This document shows, one piece after another, positions 42,728 through 53,430 of a DNA stretch of 64,000 nt. Position 1 is the first letter of the stretch, and each line of letters starts with the position of its first letter. The notes below the pieces were generated by a model. The model searched no databases and was not told the origin of the DNA. It was given only the letters and a program-made list of their open reading frames with translations. The position numbers and the translations under genes were made by a program. This DNA is from Oikopleura dioica. Taxonomy: Eukaryota; Chordata; Appendicularia; Copelata; Oikopleuridae. The stretch spans positions 2,507,525 through 2,571,524 of the forward strand of contig OU015570.1 in assembly GCA_907165135.1 (NCBI GenBank). Direction: 5' to 3'.

Positions 42728-43021
42728 TGATGCGTCTGTAGAAAAGCAAAGAAAAAATTGAACCTTTCGATTGGTTTTATTGTGAAATTGAATAATTTTG
42801 TCTTGGCAGAGTCGCTTATAAAGGGTCAGAAATGTGTCAAGCGTAAAATCAGCTGGGTAAAGTGGGTCAGTTGGTCAATGATTCAAATCAGCGGGTCGTC
42901 ACTCCCACGAGTAGAATCAGGTCAGCGCGTAGATAAAAGAATAAGAAAGGTGTGCTGCAAAAGGCGTAAAATTCATGTATAAAATATTTACAAAATATAA
43001 AATTTTTCTACGGTCGTGTCA
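42728..43021 (-). repeat. 5' LTR of element E
   Basis: 294 bp, same length as the 3' LTR, TG...CA ends on plus. It contains the only long ORF seen in the LTR (about 74 codons, present in both copies), which is not a gene. Confidence 0.92.
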
Positions 43022-43562
43022 AACGGGTCCGAATTCGTCAGTCGTTGCATAAAGAAAGTCTATAAAAAATTAAATGTGGCACATTCGACAACTTCATGCT
43101 ACAATTCAGCCGCTTACAGGGCTTAACGAAGTCACAGAGACTTAAGGGGACTTCTCCGTACGCAGAAATTTTCATTTGAGGAGGTTAATTTGGCTGTCAG
43201 GATGGCTGTTGGGCTTCTCAATAATCGCCCGAGAAAAGCGCTAGACGGATTAACCCCAAATGAATGCCTGCTTGGAATTCCGCCACCAACACTGTTCGAT
43301 CATTTAGCGCTTTAGCCGCGAGAAAAAATTGATGGTCGAATAGATCGTCATATGGAGCTCATGAACGAGATTCACCTGAGTCTCGGATTCAAAAAAGTTC
43401 TGGATTTCCCTATTTTGACCGAGCCGACAGGAGTAGACCTCAAAGAGGGTGATCTGTGTGTTGCAAAGAGCACCTCTGCAAACTTGGGTCATCGCTAGGG
43501 GGTGAACGGTGAAAAAATGAGCAAAATTGAAAGTTTAAAAAACCAGTTTTAATCGATTTATA

Positions 43563-43892
43563 TACAGTCAGGTCTTGCAATTGCGCGAACTGCAATTGCG
43601 CGGTTTTTGGCGAAAATCTCGAAATTTTTTGCATTTTCGTAAAGTGCTTCTTTTGATGGTAAAATGCCAAATGAGAACAGTAATTGAATATGAAAACAAT
43701 TTTTTACTTTTCTACAGACAAAGAAATAATAATAGCGTAAGATTTCAGCATGCGTCTATATATAACGCAGAAAAGAGGCGAAAAAGGTCAATAAAATTGT
43801 CCCATTTTCAAAAAAATTGACGGCTTGCAATTACGTGGTTTCAGGCGAAAATCCCGAAAAATAAAACCGCGCAATTGCAGGACCTGACTGTA
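43563..43892. mobile_element. MITE with TACAGTCAGGTC ends
   Basis: TIRs TACAGTCAGGTCTTGCAATT and the inverse of TACAGTCAGGTCCTGCAATT. TGCAATTGCGCG subterminal repeats occur at both ends. About 330 bp. It lies between integrase and env of element B. Confidence 0.85.
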
Positions 43893-44340
43893 TATAAAAC
43901 ACATCATAAGGAACATTTTATTCCATAATTTTATATCTATCCAACGTAGTTTTCCATCACTTATGCCAATTTCCTCTTCAAGATTATAGTTTTTCTCGAT
44001 AACTTCTGATCTCAACCTTCCTCAAGTCTAAATCAAAGATATTCTTAATCTACAGAAAAAATGCTTTCAGAAACTTACTAAATCACTTTGTGCACTTGTG
44101 TGCAAAAAATTCTCGAGCTAATTATTTGTGCAAACCCCGCAGAAAAAACTAAGGCCCTTTTTAGGTGGTTCGAGTCGGCCTCTTTGGCGGTATCGAGCTT
44201 AAGCATATGCTTACAGGTCTTAGAATCACTAGAAATAAGAGGCATCTTATCAAAATCCAGTAGTCCCCAAAAGATGAAAAATTACTAAAAAGCGAAACTC
44301 TTTTTCTTGAAAATGATTACTTGTTTAACCCTTTATTTCA

Positions 44341-44440
44341 GCCAAAAGAAATAGCGAAGTCGCCGCTGGAGTTGGCTGGCGAGGCGCTGACTGAAGAAGA
44401 GAATCATGGCTACAACTTACGGAGCAAAGTTCGCAAGTAG
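44341..44440 (+). pseudogene. 3' end of pol of element B overlapping the env start
   Basis: A frame ending with HGYNLRSKVRK and TAG 44438-44440 matches the usual pol terminus of gypsy elements (YNLR box). An acceptor-like TTTATTTCAG at about 44332-44341 precedes it. The env ATG at 44406 lies within it in another frame, so pol and env overlap by about 35 bases. Confidence 0.5.
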
Positions 44441-46646
44441 AATTGTTCTTTTTACTTTATTTACTTACACGCGTGCATTTGAAAATGTGTATACGACTAA
44501 CCATACAAAACAGGCTTACTATATTACTGAGGAAGAAAATCGAGAAATAGCCATAAGCATTTCTCCTGCACCAATCACTGAAAAATTTGACTTTCCAAAT
44601 TGCTACAATATCACGCAAAATATCACAGAGCATGAAACAGACCAGCTTAATTCGGTGGTAGCGGATTGGCATCACATCCAATATCAGAGAACCTCGGATT
44701 ATCAAATAAAAAATGGAAAATTTTTTTTCCAGCCTGATATTGAGCTGATTCGCCCGACAAAGGTGTATGTTACCGCAGGGTCGCCAAATAAAGATAAAAA
44801 CAGAAAAGTAGCGAATGTAATTTATCAAGGAAAAATTATCGATGAATATTACGAACTGACCCCTTCCCAGCGGTTTTGCCAAGTTAGAGCCGGCTGGAAT
44901 CAATTATCATACACTCTTGAGCTTAATTCGATTCCAAACCAGATATTTGTACTTGGAAATGCGTATCTAAAAACTGAGTTTATTTGGGCCCGAGCATTTT
45001 TCGACGGTAAAAAAATCCCCATTCATGAGGTCGACATTATAAGCTCAAAACTCAGGGCGATGAGTGCAAAAATTGAAGGTTCACTCACAGACATAACAGA
45101 AAATAAAAAAACACTTTGTAAATGTTCAGCTAGCATTCAAAGGTATAGCAGAATCTAAGGTGGTCATAGACGGTAAAGTCACCAAGCTCAACGATGACTG
45201 CACAAAACTCAAGATCGTACAAATTGCTCCAGTGTACAATCACGAGCGGAAAAGACGCCAAGCGATGCTCCTCGGCGTAACAGCGCTTCTCAGTGGTATT
45301 ATCGGCGCAGAGACCCATCAGATATTCCATTCATCAGAATCAGTCGCTAGATTTGACGCGGAAGCCGCGAAACTGCATGAGTCGGAATTTCTTGAAGCTA
45401 AAACCTACCAAGACATTTTAAAAAAGTTCCAGAAAATCGATGTAGTTCTGACAAACATAACAAAAGACTTGAATAGATTGAACAACAACAACTGTGCCAC
45501 CAATTTAGCCCATCTTGAAGATCATCTTGAACAAGAAATAAAAACGTCGTTCCTTGAATATCAAATCCAAGTAAGGTCAATCATTGCTTGATCTTTCAGC
45601 GTTTTTCCCACGGGTAAAGAAAGTGCGTTACTCATTAAACACTGTTCTATGACAAACAAAAACATGGAACAAGCGTGCGTGGACTTCTACCGAGGAAATA
45701 GGGAATATCGCGGAGTGTCAGCCATATTAAGACCAGGCGAGTTTCCAATAATTCGCATCCATTTCGAGTATAAAGCACCAGTTTTTATGAAGTTTGACAA
45801 AACGCTAAGAGTCATGTCGGGACCAATTCCGATTTCACAGAACAAAGATACAGAAACCTACTATTATTTGACCAGAAAGGTTCCGCACGAAATAAGTGTG
45901 ATAAACAATACTGTCCTTGACTTGCAAGAATGCGAGCAGATATCAAAGTTCTCGAAATCTATATTTTGCTCGAATACAATGCTTCTGCCTTCAAGTTTGT
46001 GTGCGTCTGGCGTGTTGACTGGGAAAATGTCGGCATGTCATACTGAGGCATTCGTGTCCAACCAACCTTGCCTGTTTAATACATACGAGAATAACATTGT
46101 TATCTCACATTTCGAGAAAGTCCGCCAAGTGATGAACAACAAGATTAGAATACCAATGTGCTTGAACATAATCCATCCAATAACCGAAATGTAACTATAC
46201 TTAGGCGTTCACAAGAAAGCATGAAACTAATCTGTGGCTCGACATCGCCCTATTCACCAGGAATCGCCGCACCACGAAACGTCGCACAAGAAGAAATAGT
46301 CACAGTGCCTAAAATCAAATTTCAACTCACAAGTCACGTGATTGATAAAAATGCACTTCTGAGCAACGTGGACTTTGAAGAGTTCAAGAATTTAAATCTT
46401 ACTGACCTAGCGGATGATAGTAGAGCCATGAACAAGCTTGCAACGACGGAGATAATTATAGGTAAGCATTTACCAATCAGTTTCAGTTCCATTGCGCTTC
46501 TCTTGGTAATTGCTGCAACAATTTTTCTCTACAGACGAAATCGCCGGAAACAAAATCGACAGCAAGATGAGGTGCGCATTGTCCGAGCGGGCTCCTCAAG
46601 AGCCGTATCGATGCACCACATGCCGCGATTGGACGCCGCGCTGTGA
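44406..46646 (+). pseudogene. Envelope glycoprotein gene of element B, broken into four ORFs
   Basis: ATG 44406 starts with a signal-peptide-like hydrophobic stretch, followed by a surface-type domain with several N-x-S/T sites and Cys residues (to 45158). After a frameshift, 45160-45591 has a dibasic furin-type site (HERKRRQ, near 45240) directly followed by a glycine/alanine-rich hydrophobic segment like a fusion peptide, then a heptad-rich helix. 45649-46194 is a Cys-rich ectodomain. 46158-46646 has a transmembrane segment (FSSIALLLVIAATIFLY) and a basic cytoplasmic tail. This is a class I-like layout. At least two frame breaks and a stop make it non-functional here. Confidence 0.75.
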
Positions 46647-46972
46647 AAAACTTCACACCTTTGAAACCTATGTTTAACTGCGCTTCAGTTAAAACTTTCC
46701 CTTTAAAAGCTTACAGTAGCTTGCGAAAAACCAAAAAGAAAAAAAAAGTGTTTGAAGTGCCCTAACCTTCTCCTTTAAATACTAAAAAGTTTTATTTTGG
46801 AATTTAGGCAACGAGTCCAAGTCAGCGTTCAAAATAAAAGAGTCAAAACCGGCGCTTCCGGTGAAAATGAAATGAAATGACCATCAAAAGAGAGAGTTTC
46901 TCCAACATGCTTGATTAAGCTTCTGAACTTGTGACCTAATCTAATTTTCCAAAAATCCAGGGAGGGGAGAAA
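46647..46972 (+). other. 3' untranslated region of element B with polypurine tract
   Basis: Non-coding. The purine-rich stretch AGGGAGGGGAGAAATA (about 46959-46974) directly before the 3' LTR is a good polypurine tract, the plus-strand primer of reverse transcription. Confidence 0.6.
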
Positions 46973-47258
46973 TATGGGGACTAAACTCTAGCGAGTAAAT
47001 TCTTTCAAAATAACTACTGTTCAATCTTTGAAAAGTGTAACTCTGCTGTGCCTTTTCTCCAGAGCTCCAGAGCTTAACCGCTCGCCTTCTTCTCAATCTG
47101 AAATAAAACTACACACTCGCCTAAAAACTCTCGTCTGAAAATCACCCCCGAAAATACAACTAGAGATTTGAACAGAGACTGACTATCAAAGTCAGAGAGA
47201 GAAACCGAGATAGATTGTAGTCTTTAATCTTTAGCTCGAGCCAGTATAGTCCCACTAT
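46973..47258 (+). repeat. 3' LTR of element B
   Basis: Matches 29480-29779 but lacks its first bases. Ends CCCACTAT and is followed by the target duplication ATAGGG. Confidence 0.8.
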
Positions 47259-47264
47259 ATAGGG

Positions 47265-47869
47265 ATAGTTCCATCATATTTTGGCGGCTTGACTTTCAAT
47301 GTTGATGATGTTCGCATCGGCGTCGTCATTGGTGGAGCTGATTTCGCTGCAGATTTTGGTTTCTGCACTTTTGGCTTTGATTCTGCCTTTTCTTTCTTGA
47401 TATTCGGGCGAGTATCTGAGTTTTGTGCATTCGGAATAACCGTTGCATCCGCCTCATTGACAGAATCATCGTCGGAGAGATCGAGCTCGTCCTCGATGTC
47501 GCTGTCAGTGATGGGTAGGTTCGCCATCAAGGAGTTGATATCCTTTGCCGCTTTTGATGTCTTGATTCGATCAAGGTCAAGTCGGTGATGTTTTTTCGCA
47601 TATTTCTGTTCAACCGAATCTGCTTTATTTGGATGATCAGTGGCAAAGGTGGGTAGATATTCAATAAAGCCTTCTTTATCCTTTTTGAAGAAGTATTTCT
47701 TTCCGCGAGCAAGGATAGAGTCGTCCAAATGAAGAATATTCGCAACCACGGAAGCTTTATCACTTATTGGAATGGGGGTTGGAAAAACTCGCCCATCAAG
47801 TGAATCGTAAATTTTCACGAGCTCCGTTCTGCTCAAATCGACAACAGTTTTAAAATAAGTTTCAGCCAC
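47265..47869 (-). pseudogene. gag N-terminal part of element C
   Basis: ATG 47869. About 200 codons, interrupted by element B. The N-terminal 120 residues are similar in pattern to the gag of element 1 (3538-3885), including HHRLDLDRI against NHRLDVTKI. A Lys/Pro-rich linker follows, and it ends at KPPKYDGTIPI, the usual lead-in to a Ty3-type capsid. The capsid continues at 29473-28771. Upstream TCTCTTCGATCG motifs (about 48068) are shared with the 5' region of element 1. Confidence 0.65.
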
Positions 47870-49491
47870 TGTTGAAGCGTTCAGAAAAATGAGGTCTTTT
47901 TGAAAAAAATAGGTCCGTTTTTAAGTGCAAAAACTGATCCTAAAGGTTCACCTGTCGGTGGTTCAACTTATGGTAAAACTCCGCTTGCTTAGGTTTACCC
48001 TGGATAAATTGATAATAAAGGACCTTATAACCCGTCCTTAGAATATATCAGCAAAAATCGTATCAGCAGCTCTCTTCGATCGTGACAGCAGCTCTGTTCA
48101 ATCGTATTCAGGGAATCGTAATTTACAGTAGTTTTCGCTGTAAATTCTCGCCGTTTGTATCATTCACCAAATTTGTACTGCTTGCTATTATTTTGAAAGG
48201 GACAAAGGAAAAAGTAAACAAAAAGTTTTGATCAGTTGTCGATGACAATGGAATGAAAATGACACTTGTCAACTTTGAATACGGAAATATGAAGCCAAAC
48301 ACGTGGTATCTGTGTCCAGCTGCATATACTCTCAAACTTACTTAAATTTGAGTCTTCTGATGCGTTTCTTTGAATATTTTCTTAGCTTTTGTTACGTCAA
48401 AATAAACATTTTTGGCAAAAATAACTCGTTAAAATCCTTGAAAATGTATACAAAGTGTCGAATAGATTTTTTCGGAAAACCCGAACGTCATTGAATCACG
48501 ATTTATTTCGAAAACATCTGAAAGCGTTAAATTATGAGAGATATGCAAGAATAAGCTAAGAAAAATAAACTGATATCTGTATTTTTTATTTAATCTTTTA
48601 TTTTCTTTTCAGCATTTTTACCAGGAGAAAAAAAACGAATGCACTTTGGGATTTTTTAAGTGTAAAAAACGATGGGATTTCGAATTTCAAAGGAAAAATT
48701 TTTTACAGTTGCATTCTTTTTAACCGGTACAGTAGCGGCTCAGTAGACACTTGTTCGTGGAAACCGCCAAATTACTGATGGCCCAAAATTAGTGATGGGC
48801 CATTTTCTCAATTCATTTTCTTACAATATCTTCTTTGATGAAAAATAACGGTTTCAAGAATCAGAAAATCAGATAATAAATCAAGAGCACTTGTATTCAA
48901 ACGCAAAAAACGATGTCTGCAACGCGAACACCTGGCATTACAATATCTTCGAGCATAATTGAATTGCGTGGCTTTTTTCAATTTTTTGGAGTCGCGTTCC
49001 CCTTCATTTTCCATATGTTCTTATATACATTGTATAATTGAGCTTTATTTAAGCTTAGTAGGGTAGGAGTTTAACACTCCTATCCGAATGTTCATCTTAT
49101 AACATCGCGTTTTATTCAAATTTATCTTTCAATATCGGCGAATTTTCGCTTTTTGCGAATTTTCGCTTTCGGCGATTCTTCGCTTTTGGCGAATTTTCAC
49201 TTCTGGCGAATTTTTCGCTGAGCTCAATAAACTAAAGAAAATGGATAGCCCAGCTGATCTCAACTAATTTACCTTTGAAACAGATCAGCTCAACTCAGCT
49301 CTGCTCAATGACTCATTGACAATGAGTCGTTGACAATGACTTCTGAAAAAGGCCCGCTCAGCTCAGCAGAAATTTAGGAAAATTTGCAACTCTGATTGTA
49401 AGAATATTTTCCAATGCTAGAGTTGAATCTCGGATCGAAAAGTTATGACTTCAACTCTCCTGTTTATTATGGACGAAATAAATCGAAATTT
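47870..49491. other. No gene; short tandem repeat at 49135-49215
   Basis: 47870-48120 is probably the 5' leader of element C (minus). The rest is AT-rich. At 49135-49215 a 16-base unit close to GGCGAATTTTCGCTTT is repeated about five times. Confidence 0.45.
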
Positions 49492-50156
49492 ACGTGCTTG
49501 ATAAAAAATTTTTCAAATAGAGTTAATTTTGCTTTAATCGGATTCAGCGTGTTCGAAAACCTAGGAAAAAATTTTACTTTTTGACTTCTGGCGTGAAATA
49601 GCGATAAGCGCGGCACTTCAAAAGTGAAAAGTAAGCCACTTTTGGAAACAGATTTCTAGCGATGCGTCATTGATATGAAAATTCTAATCGAACAAACTTA
49701 TAGATAATTGTCTAATCTAGTTGGCACTTTTTTAAAATCTTTAAAAGTTAATGTTTACCCAACTTTTCGGGCGATGATGCCTAACGCCCGGCCTCATTTT
49801 GCGTCTGCTGTGGAGTCCCGTTGGGGACCAGGCGGGCCTAGATTTTCACTTGATTTCAGATGGGTCATCTTTGAGCGCCCGATAAGTAGGGTTAACATTA
49901 TTTTTAAAGATTTTTAAAAGTGCCAACTAGATTAGACAATTATCTAAAAGTCTGTTTGATTTGAATTTTAATATCGATGACGCATCGCTAGAAATCTGTT
50001 TCCAAAAGTGGCATACTTTTCACTTTTAAAGTGCCACGCTTATCACTATTTCACGCCAGAAGTCAAAAGTACAATTTTTCCCTAGGTTTTCGGACACGCT
50101 GAATCCGATAAAAGCAAAATTAACTCTATTTGAAAAATTTTTATCCAGCACGAGCC
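49492..50156. mobile_element. Long-arm foldback element
   Basis: Arms of about 235-240 bp (49492-49733 and 49917-50156) are imperfect inverted repeats of each other, including TTCCAAAAGTGGC, CGCTAGAAATCTG and GATTCAGCGTGTTCG blocks. The loop of about 180 bp contains a GC-rich piece (CGCCCGGCCTCATTTTGCG). Non-coding. Confidence 0.8.
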
Positions 50157-50761
50157 GTATAAAGCCGTTTATAATGATGCTATTTTTATAATGAAGCCTT
50201 CTTTATAATGATGCCATACCGTGCTTGAATCCCGACGATGACACTTTTTTCATTCCGTTTTTTGATCGTTATAACACCTAACTTTAATCAGGTGACTGAG
50301 CCTTAATCATAATACCGTATATGAGAAAACCTTAGCCTTGTATAAAATAATTCAATCCAATACATCATTCAATCGCCTTGAAGCTTTTATCTTGTATTGT
50401 CAGAATGTTTAAATATCAAAACTTAAGAAACTCCTTATTAACTTTCTGTCAAAATGACATTTTGTATATAAAGACAATAAAAAAAGATCCCTCGTAGTAC
50501 TGGTTCCCTCGTCGATTGATGAGAGCAAATGAGGGTAAAAGTATCCTCATGACTCATGAGCACCTACAACCTCAAAATTTATGCCATTCAAAAAGGATTC
50601 ATACATTTAATTATAAAATATTTGGGTGAAGTTGAATAAAAGCGAAATCTGTTTCATTACAAATTTCCAGGGATTTCCAGGGATTACAAATTTCTAGGGA
50701 TTACAATATCCAGGGATTCGGAGGGTCAAATTCGAAATGTTCTCGAAATGTGTTGAAGCTG
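50157..50761. other. No gene recognised
   Basis: AT-rich. The phrase AATCCCGACGATGACA(A/C)TTTTTTC at about 50230 recurs at 59410, so both may be tails of one dispersed repeat. GGGATTACAAATTTC(T/C)AGGGATT repeats occur at about 50670-50715. Confidence 0.35.
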
Positions 50762-51766
50762 TTAACCCGTTAACAGGCGCGTGGCTGTCTCACGGCCACG
50801 CAGCCTTTGGAGAGCGATAAGATAGGCGAAATTCTATTTTTATCTTAAATTTTTGTATTTCTGGAAAATTCAATCAATTCTCTGTCAGTTGGAATAAATT
50901 TGAAAAAAATCGGCCTGAAATTCTGCTCAGGAGAAGCCAAAGAAAAATTTCAGTCAGCGACAAAAAGGGAAAGCGTAATACAAATCGCCCGCCTTTTCCC
51001 GGGTACCCTCCTTGTGCCGGGAAAAACTCTGAAATCCCGGCACACGGAGGGTCGAATCCGAAATGTTCTAGAAATTCCCTGTTTCCGGCTTTTGAAGGGT
51101 TTTGTAAAGGGTTTTTCTATTATATTTGGTCATTATAGAGAACGATATTGTTTTGGCGATGCATTTCTATATACGAGTGCAAAGGATAAATCAATCTTTT
51201 ATTCTGATAAGAGTGTGGTGAATTTTAATTCATGAAATTAGTTCAAAGATCTGTATTTAACTCTAATGACGTTCAAACAGGTTATAAATCTTTTACGACT
51301 ATATTCTTCTTTTATTTGGGTTAGGGTTAGGTAGAAAAATGACTTAAACTGTCTTGATTTTTATTTTGCAATTAGTTTTCCTTCAAAAACACTCGATATG
51401 AAGAGTTTTTTGGTCAAAATCAACGGCTTTTTGGGATTTCTAGAACGGCACCCTCCGTGTGCCGGGATTTTGGCCGAGAGGTTTTCCCGGCACACGGAGG
51501 GTATCCCCCTTTTCCCTTCTTTCCCTTTTTTTTAAATCTCAGCGCCGAAAATAACGCAACTTTGACCTCAATTTTCAACCCCTTAACGAATCATAAAAAG
51601 AATAAAACTACATCTAGAAGAAAAAGAAGACGCTTTTGAATCATCTTGTCTTCTTAGAATTCTATTTTGTCATCCCTTATTCTCAAAAAACACCAAAAGG
51701 TGCGTGGACTTTAGACAGCCACGCGCCCGTTAACGCATAAGATCGGATGCCCAGTTAACGGGTTAA
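50762..51766. mobile_element. TTAACCCGTTAAC-family MITE, copy 2
   Basis: Ends TTAACCCGTTAACAGGCGCG and CAGTTAACGGGTTAA. Its outer arms match 5303-6189, including AGGGAAAGCGTAATACAA on the left and CTCAGCGCCGAAAAT on the right. The middle is replaced by a different MITE. Confidence 0.65.
51004..51503. mobile_element. MITE with TACCCTCC(T/G)TGTGCCGGGA ends, nested
   Basis: The left end is TACCCTCCTTGTGCCGGGAA, the right end TTCCCGGCACACGGAGGGTA. CCCGGCACACGGAGGG also occurs just inside each end in the opposite orientation, giving hairpin termini. About 500 bp, non-coding. Confidence 0.75.
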
Positions 51767-51839
51767 ACATCAGTTTCATTTATAAGTTTTTGTAATGATT
51801 TGTTAGGGTTAAAAGTAAAACGACTTTAGCCTATAATAT

Positions 51840-52373
51840 CAGAGTTCGAAATCTGAAAGAAAATGGCGACTGCCGCTGCCAAGCGACTGCCAGCTTTTTT
51901 TAAATGGCGACTGCCACTGCCAAGTGACTGCCAGCCTTTTCTAAATTGCAACTGCCACTGCCAAGTAACTGCCAAAATCGGGAGGTGCCAATGGCAGCTG
52001 CCAGTTGACTGCCAAAAACTGCCAATTTCGGTACTATTTTTAAAAATTTTTAAAATCAAACTAAGTTCAAAACAGTCTTTTTGTTATGTAAAACATAAAA
52101 AAAGAGACGATATCTGAGATATAAATGTCTCTTCTGATTAAAAAGATTGAATAATATAGGTCTCGGGAGCGAATTTGGATCATAAGGGTTGTTTTTTGTG
52201 GTTCTAGAAAGAAAACTTAGAAAGAAATTAATATCTTTCGAAGTGGCAGTAGATTGGCAGCTGCCAGTTACTGCCAGCCCTTGAAAAATGTAACTGCCAC
52301 TGCCAAGTGACTGCCGAAATTGGCAGCTGCCAGTGGCAGTCGTGGCAGTACTGCCAACAAATTTCGCACTCTG
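51840..52373. mobile_element. hAT-type MITE rich in CTGCCA repeats
   Basis: Flanked by the 8-bp duplication TATAATAT (51832-51839 and 52374-52381). Ends CAGAGTTCGAAAT / ATTTCGCACTCTG. Subterminal arrays of CTGCCACTGCCAAGTGACTG occur on both sides in opposite orientation. Non-coding. Confidence 0.8.
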
Positions 52374-52381
52374 TATAATAT

Positions 52382-52946
52382 AATATGGCAAATGTTAGAT
52401 TTCCTGGTGAACCGTAAGTAACCAGAAAATAAGAAAAAAAGAGGGTTTCTTCAGCAGCGCCATTGTTAAAGTCTAGAGAAAATTAATTCGGCGCCGGAGA
52501 ACAAAAGAAAAGAAGGGCCCCGAGCGATGGTACTGAATACACGTGTTACGAATGTGAAGAAAACTGAAAAAAATGTCTTTTTCTAATTGCATCGTCGGTA
52601 AAATTCTAGAGATCTTTTGTTTTTCTTATTATACCCCGTTGAGTTTCCTTGAATTTCTATTGAGATTTTACGTTCCCTTGAGAAATTAAAGAGAAGTAAA
52701 CCAAACTTGTTTAAGATCTCTTTAAACGTTTGCCTTCCACCGGTTTTCAGAAATAAAAGAAACGAGTTTTCTTTTATCCATTTTTGAGAATATAGTCTAG
52801 AGAATTCTCATCTAAAGGGGTTGATCAAAGCCCACAAGTTTCCGCCCCACTGTGGGTAAGGGTTAGGGTTGTTTCCCTGAGAAACAATCAAACGCGTACA
52901 AATAGGAAACATTTGACGGGTTCAATGTTATTAGAAGTCCAGAAGC
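52382..52946. other. No gene recognised
   Basis: AT-rich, stops in all frames, no pairable repeats. Confidence 0.4.
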
Positions 52947-53174
52947 TTAATCTTCGACGTCAGCGGTAGTCTTGCCAAGTGTTTTTCCGTCCAGTTCGTA
53001 GAACACAGCATTTCTTTTTATCAGCTCGTTCATTGAGTGAGCCAATAATTTTTCGATTTTCGAAGATGATTCTTCCATCAATTTTTTCATTTTGTCATAT
53101 GATGGGATCAAGGGGCCGATCTGTTTTTTGTCACCGCCTCCAAGCTCGGATACGCATTCCAATAGACTCCGCAT
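52947..53174 (-). CDS. Small unrecognised ORF
   Basis: ATG 53174, 75 codons, no internal stop. The composition is protein-like (Leu/Lys/Glu with a probable amphipathic helix, LMEESSSKIEKLLAHSMNEL). It could be an exon of the same minus-strand unit as 53431-53742. No family recognised. Confidence 0.35.
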   Translation of the reverse strand: MRSLLECVSELGGGDKKQIGPLIPSYDKMKKLMEESSSKIEKLLAHSMNELIKRNAVFYELDGKTLGKTTADVED

Positions 53175-53430
53175 TTCAGAGCTAATATATATTTATTGCT
53201 TTTAATAAAGAGGATGTTTCAAACCTTTCAACCATTGAAAAAGAAACAAATTTCGAAGCGCAAATATTGACGCATAATTGGGCGACCTCAATTTTTTTTT
53301 TCTTCTGAAATGAATTTTTTCTTCGTCAAAAAATTTTCAATGGATGGCTGGGGGACTTTTGCTGTCTTGGGAAAGTGGTTTCGATTGATATGTTTTTCAA
53401 CAAGTTGCTAAGAGTTACTCTCATAAATTT

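Larger units (their letters stand above)
36065..43021 (-). mobile_element. Element E: complete Ty3/gypsy-like LTR retrotransposon, 6,957 bp
   Basis: Two 294-bp LTRs (36065-36358 and 42728-43021), each TG...CA, flanked by ACGG (36061-36064 and 43022-43025). The minus-strand order is gag, protease, RT, RNase H, integrase with a long C-terminal extension. There is no env. Frameshifts, one stop and two small insertions show decay. Confidence 0.95.
35149..43498 (+). pseudogene. Integrase of element B, interrupted by a hAT-type MITE and by element E
   Basis: The N-terminal zinc-binding pattern HVVTGHSG...CLLC is at 35160-35290, and the first catalytic Asp is in GIDCVDVR near 35375. The hAT-type MITE sits at 35479-35973. 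The second Asp is in LTSDNG at 36048-36064, where element E is inserted between codons. The frame resumes after 43025 and reads to LNNRPRKALDGLTPNE near 43225-43270 and a stop at 43496-43498. Where the catalytic Glu is expected there is a TAA (about 43127). Other stops follow, so the gene is dead in this copy. Confidence 0.7.
29480..47258 (+). mobile_element. Element B: env-bearing Ty3/gypsy-like retroelement with nested insertions
   Basis: LTRs 29480-29779 and 46973-47258, flanked by ATAGGG at 29474-29479 and 47259-47264. Gene order is gag, protease, RT, RNase H, integrase, env, all on plus. Five secondary insertions (30660-31287, 33009-33375, 35479-35973, 36065-43021, 43563-43892) account for roughly half the length. 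Env-bearing gypsy elements of this order are known in tunicates (Tor) and insects (errantiviruses). All ORFs are interrupted, so it appears inactive. Confidence 0.85.
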
